A stretch of DNA of 64,000 nt, taken from NCBI GenBank assembly GCA_002633005.1, contig NMRA01000070.1, forward strand, positions 150,172 through 214,171, in the 5' to 3' direction. This DNA comes from Phoronis australis (taxonomy: Eukaryota > Phoronida > Phoronidae). The notes under the pieces were generated by a model. It had not been told where the DNA came from. It saw nothing but the letters and a program-made list of their open reading frames with translations, and made no database searches. Below, piece after piece: positions 59,282 to 64,000 of this stretch (the stretch's first letter is position 1; each line of letters starts with the position of its first letter). The position numbers were made by a program, and so were the translations under genes.

Positions 59282-62200
59282 AGGTGCCGAGAGTTAACTC
59301 ATTTGAATAAAGATTGACCTGTTGGTTGTCCATGTGAAGGTCTGGGAATCCCTGCACAAAGAAAGGTCATTGATTTATGTCGGTGATTGGATAATCTCAT
59401 TTGACCGCCAACTGTACTGATGTCACGTGGCGCACGTGCCATTTCAGTAAGGAGATTAACCGTGGTAAGTGGCACGATTTGTATGAGAGAGAAATGTTTG
59501 TTTACTTTGTCAGTTTCTCTATTTTTTGTCACCATGGGTCATTCACAATTAGATTTTGTCTTGGTCAATTTGCTTTTTTGGCGACAATAACAATGAACTT
59601 TTGTTTCTACAAGGTTTTGGGAAACCGAAATCTACAATCGAACGTGGATTGCACGTTTATGTAGCCTCGAGTCGTAGCCCCGCGTAGGCATGATTAACAA
59701 TCTTTAGTCAGTCTTGAAACGTTATTTCAAACTGTTGTCTTAAGAAGAGACCCAGAACCATCTGTCAAGAAATGTGTTGATTAATTTGCAAGAGTATTTC
59801 GCTGTTAGCTATCACTGAATCTCAAACCGAACCACTGACTTAGACCTGTTATTTAGTTATTAGTTATTACCACGACCTACCGTATTCAGAAACGATGTAC
59901 TTGCTTCAGCCTTCACCAACGTTGGGCCTAGGGGAGGGTTGGTTATCCTCATGGGTTATGGGTTACTTGCAAACTATTGTTGGGAGCAGGCGGCAACTTT
60001 TGAGTGAAAGTATACAATACTGAAAAACAGAAAGCCCAATTATTAGATTGTCTATCAACAAAATTCAAGTCCTTATCTATATGGGCAGCCGTTTATGCAC
60101 GAGACGACAGGATTGACAAAACAGAATCGACTAAACAACATTGAATTCAGTAAACAGAATAGAAGTTAGAATATACAAAACAGCATTGAGTTCACAATAT
60201 GGAATGGATGAATGTGGATTGAATTGATGTAATAGCATTGAATACACAAGACAGGTTTGAATTGTCATACAATTGGCCTTGAGTTCATTAAATGGAATTG
60301 AATAACATTTTAATGTTTTTTGCATAAACGGCCGCCTATACTTATCTCAAATTCTCAAAGAACAATCTAGTTCAAAAACTTAAAAATACATACTAAATTA
60401 AGTAATATGTAACATGGTATAATGTTTACCTCCTTTCTGTTATCAAACTAAAAGTCTTTTTGAACATAGTTTTGTACCTTAGTCGAGATCAGAAAATCAT
60501 CGACTATTCCCGTTTATTTCTGTGACCAATGAGTTCCTGCGAATCAGTTAAGAAACGATTCCTGAATGACGGTCATGTCCTTGAAAACATATTGACATCA
60601 CTGTTAGCGTAAATGCGTAGTTATTTTGTTTGGTTGTTTTTGATTCTCATTTTGGTTCTTTTTATACAAGTTTGATTATTTATTTCTGAATTTTATCAAT
60701 TCTTTGCTTATGACGAATGGTATTTAATGCATTAACTGGCGTTTGTGAAGTACGTCGCATCTCCGGCGGCCAACAATGGGCTGTTGAGGTCAGCCTTGAC
60801 TCATCGCAAGGATATAGGTCAAATTTCGGCCACAGTACCTGTTTAGGTAGTAAATTACAGGGGAAAACTTTCTAGATCAGCAAATGTCTTGTCTTTGTCG
60901 CCATGTCGTAAAATTGATGCGAAGTAACAGCCTAGAGGGAGCAATTGCCGTGTGATTAACCAGACATGCATGTGACTGCGTACTTGGCAGCAATGCGGCA
61001 TCGACGTGGCTGGACGTTAAAAATGCAAAATAGAAAAAAACATCCCCACACGACAGTGCTTCAACAAACAAAAACAAGTATTATCCCAAAACAGGGAGCT
61101 TCTCACCTTAAATGCAATAACGCGCACCTGTGATTTGCTGCTCGGACAAGACAATCAACTGGTGACCGATGCCGTGACACTCTGGGAAAACAGTCACATG
61201 CTAAATTGACTGATTTTCAATTATTGGGCAAAATGACAAGAACTTACACAATATATACTTGATTCTGTTGTCGAAATATAAAATTCCTCGAAATATGCAA
61301 ATGGGGGGGTGTAGTGAAATGTAGTCTATGAGCTGAAAGTCGAAGATGAGAAAGTATTGCAGTGTTTGGACCTTGACGCAGTATGTTTTAATCTTCGTCA
61401 CATGAATTTCACTCATTCAAGGCCCGGGCAGCCAATTAATGTGTTCATCTTGCGCCGTGAAGCACTGATGTCCGCGCAGACCAGGCGGGGTCGGGCTCCG
61501 ACGGATAGCTTATATGAATGCTTCTGGCTGAATGGGAATTATTCCTTTTACTTTAAACTTATTAATACATATACTACGTTTGTTATATCATTTGGTACCA
61601 CGGTAAGTTTTTTTTTTCTGAATTTATTTCGCCACCAAATGGTATGCTGTCATTCATTTTTGGCCGTCAGCCGTCACAGAAACCACAGGAGACCACCTGT
61701 ATCTTAGTTTCCCTTTCGTAAATTTATTTTCGATATTTTCACAAGTTTAATCATCAGGATATCCTAACTTTATAGCAATTTTACTCATTTATTTTGATGT
61801 TGCATGTTCGTTGTTTTGTTTATACTCTACGCTTAGCCCAGTCGCCGTGTAATCGGCCTTGGTATTCAGTCGATGGCACAGAATTGCGACTATTCCATAA
61901 TTGGTAAATGCGAGAGAAATTACTTACTAGAAGACTATAACTTAGTTATGCATAACGTTTCAAGCCTGCTGCTCAGGCCCTTGATCACATGACTGATCTT
62001 ACTGCCGTTGTGGAACCGTAAGTAAGACCTTGTTGTAAATGGAAGGAAGTTTTAGTCCCTGGTCATTAAGTGGAGGTTGCAATGTTTCATGTAAATGGCC
62101 TCTTTGTACGTCCGCAAGATCAAAGAGGAGAAATTATGTAGAAAGGCAGATATTTTACGCACAATCGTAGCATTTCAATGGCCATTTTCAGTGTAACCCT

Positions 62201-62602
62201 CACCCAATTTTTATGATTTTGCACCATTGCATTTCTCTCACCAAGGGCTTTTCAAAAATGTAAAACACATGGGCATTGAACGTTGTCCTTTCTAGTTTTG
62301 AAACGAGAGTTGCTCACACATGCTGACTTAATTTGCCTGCATGCAGTTTTGCAGTTTCGTATAGCAATGGTTTCACTGAAATTGGGAAGGGAAGATAGAA
62401 ACCTTCATTTCTTAGGAAACAATTTACTCGAATTGTAAAATAGTTAATGTTCTATATAATTATTTACCAGATAATCATGATTAAAAAATTGCTCGTCAAA
62501 ATGTTTTCATGGGGAGGTTTTCAAATGTGCTTTAAAATCCTGTTGGTGGTTTGTTACGGAAATTAATAGTTTAGGACCCTCTTTTATTCTAGTTAGTTAA
62601 CC
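59282..62602. other. Intergenic and upstream region of Piwi-B
   Basis: Degenerate 'acaaaacagcattga' repeats lie at about 60115-60305. A candidate acceptor tattctag at 62592 lies 10 bp before the Piwi-B ATG, so a 5' UTR exon upstream is possible. No promoter element could be assigned. Confidence 0.45.
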
Positions 62603-63764
62603 ATGAGTGGACGAGCTAGAGGGAGAGCCCGGGGACGTGCAAGGGGCGTGGTGTCTGAGGAGGAGCCGCAGCGTAAACCGGGGGAGAAAGCCAAGCCAGA
62701 AGTGCAAGTAAGGCGGAGTGTGAACGGGGCTTGTATTTGCTATTAATGGTCAGAAAAACTGGATTTATTCAGCATCTTGTCTTTGCATTTGTTAGTTTGT
62801 CTATAGTCTCTAAAAACGTGATGAATGGATGGTGAAGAAATTTTTTTACTATAACAGCCCCTGTTGGCCGTTTAGTTTTTGATGAAAAAATTCGTGCCAG
62901 TTTGCCTGGCAAAATCCACCAAACGAAATCTGATGTAGCCAGAACTGAAAATCTCATGCGCCTAAATGAGGTCTGCGGTTTCCTATCTGACATTAAATTC
63001 GTCGGCCAAAACGACTTGCAGGTCGCCAAATCGAGCGTTGGCATAAGTAGGGAAGCCTTTTACGTGTCGAAATGTCAAACTTTCTGACAGTTATGATGAT
63101 TATAAAGTGCTCATAGCGTCCTTTTTTTGCATTTTGACCATATTTGTGAAATTTTGATTCATTCTTTCACTCGTCTATGTTGGCAAATTCTTGTTTGTGT
63201 TCAACCTCTTACTGGACCTTCACAGTGGAGTATTAGTGTCTGTAATGACAGTAATTGGTTTTAACGTTTGCCTTTGTAACCTAAAGTTTCGTTACAGAAT
63301 TTCATAAAATTTTGCAAATGGGTTAAGGAGATGACAACACCTTGGTATTTTTGGTTTAATTAAACATATTAAGTTTTACCTAGATACCACGTCTATTGTT
63401 TTCGAGTCGTTCTTTTTGCATCTCCAGCAGTCTACTCGCATTTATCATTTATTGAGCATTCATTGGCATATTATGTTTTCTTTCTGAAAACAGTGCTGGC
63501 TGACCCACATCCATTTTCTTTAGCAGGCCCCATCAGCACCGGTCTCTGGTAGTGGTCGATCAAGTATACGGGGTGGCACTCGTGGGGAGCCACGGCCAGG
63601 GCAGGCTGGCAACGGGAATGGTGCCGCCGCTGTAGCAGGTGTCACCGGTCAGTTGGCGGAGATGAAGCTGGGTACAGGGGATGGCATGAAGACCCAGAGG
63701 GCGGAGAGGCGACCCAGGTTCGCCGACCCCACCACCAGGCCATCCCATGTGCAGGACAAGAAAG
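62603..63764 (+). CDS. piwil1-like: Second Piwi gene (Piwi-B), exons 1-2, 3'-partial
   Basis: Exon 1 is 62603-62707, ATG in context ttaaccATG, 35 codons: GRARGRARGRARG, then an acidic/Lys stretch ending KPEVQ|gtaagg. Exon 2 starts at 63524 (or 63527) and ends at 63764|gtgaat in phase 1. It encodes GRSSIRGGTRGEPRPG, GDGMKTQRAERRPRFADPTT and RPSHVQDKK, closely matching Piwi-A exon 2, including splice phases. The RG/GR repeats are typical Tudor-binding arginine sites. PAZ, MID and PIWI exons must lie past 64000, so slicer activity cannot be judged. Confidence 0.93.
62708..63523 (+). other. Piwi-B intron 1
   Basis: 816 bp with no recognised element. It ends in the tandem acceptor ttagcag. Confidence 0.85.
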
Positions 63765-64000
63765 GTGAATTTTTGATGCTCATGCGGTGAGAGATGTGCA
63801 AGGGGTGTAGGAAATTTTGGATAGCGATGGAATTGTTTTGTTTTTTTGTGGTTATTTGGTTAGAATAGGAATACGTCTAACCCATAAATAGTGTTTGGAC
63901 AAAGGCTGTGCAATGTTCTTATTCTGTCATTGCAGCGTGTGGTCTTTCCTTAATTATAATGCGTTTGTTTGTTAAATAATGCGCGTCTTGTAAGAAAGTA
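63765..64000 (+). other. Piwi-B intron 2, start
   Basis: Runs off the window end. No recognised content. Confidence 0.85.

Overview
The window is animal nuclear DNA. It has a split protein-coding gene with GT-AG introns, long intergenic stretches full of transposable-element debris, minisatellites and tRNA-derived SINE heads. There are no bacterial-style operons. The gene and repeat style suggest an invertebrate metazoan, possibly a marine deuterostome or a mollusc, but I cannot name the species. Two isolated N characters (17173, 57036) show it comes from a draft assembly.

The main gene (128-26555, + strand) is a Piwi-clade Argonaute of the PIWIL1 type. Sixteen coding exons in consistent splice phase give 839 residues. 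Only the first coding exon (about 35 residues, judged from the paralogue) lies upstream. N, PAZ, MID and PIWI domains are all present. The slicer tetrad D610, E648, D680, H814 (numbered within the window part) is intact, with spacings of 38, 32 and 134 residues. A second Piwi gene starts head-to-tail at 62603. Its first two coding exons are inside the window and the rest lies beyond 64000.

The Piwi-A introns hold three composite arrays of about 150-bp monomers in an A-B-C order with two terminal hairpins (Helitron/Helentron-like; the third copy is at 54.6-55.7 kb), a Harbinger-like MITE with TAA target duplications, other inverted-repeat elements, an LTR-retrotransposon remnant, SINE heads and several minisatellites. 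One 32-bp minisatellite begins directly at a splice donor.

The 26.6-62.6 kb intergenic region has a repeat-rich centre. From 39.2 to 52.8 kb there are many copies of one minus-strand retroelement-like family: putative LTRs of about 820 bp next to an AAAAGGGGGGAG polypurine tract, a C2H2 zinc-finger ORF, two unrecognised small ORFs with overlapping starts and stops, and a retropepsin-like ORF whose DTG loop reads DPS, DPT or DLT. No reverse transcriptase is visible. This cluster is flanked at about 38 and 53.5 kb by two decayed, inverted fragments of a protein-primed type B DNA polymerase of the Polinton/Maverick kind. A 148-bp minisatellite sits inside one retroelement copy.

The rest of the intergenic DNA holds a LINE 3' end, further inverted-repeat elements, microsatellites and sequence in which I recognise nothing. 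A dense, mostly one-stranded cluster of nested mobile-element fragments between two Piwi genes is a reasonable candidate for a piRNA-producing locus. That is only a hypothesis here.
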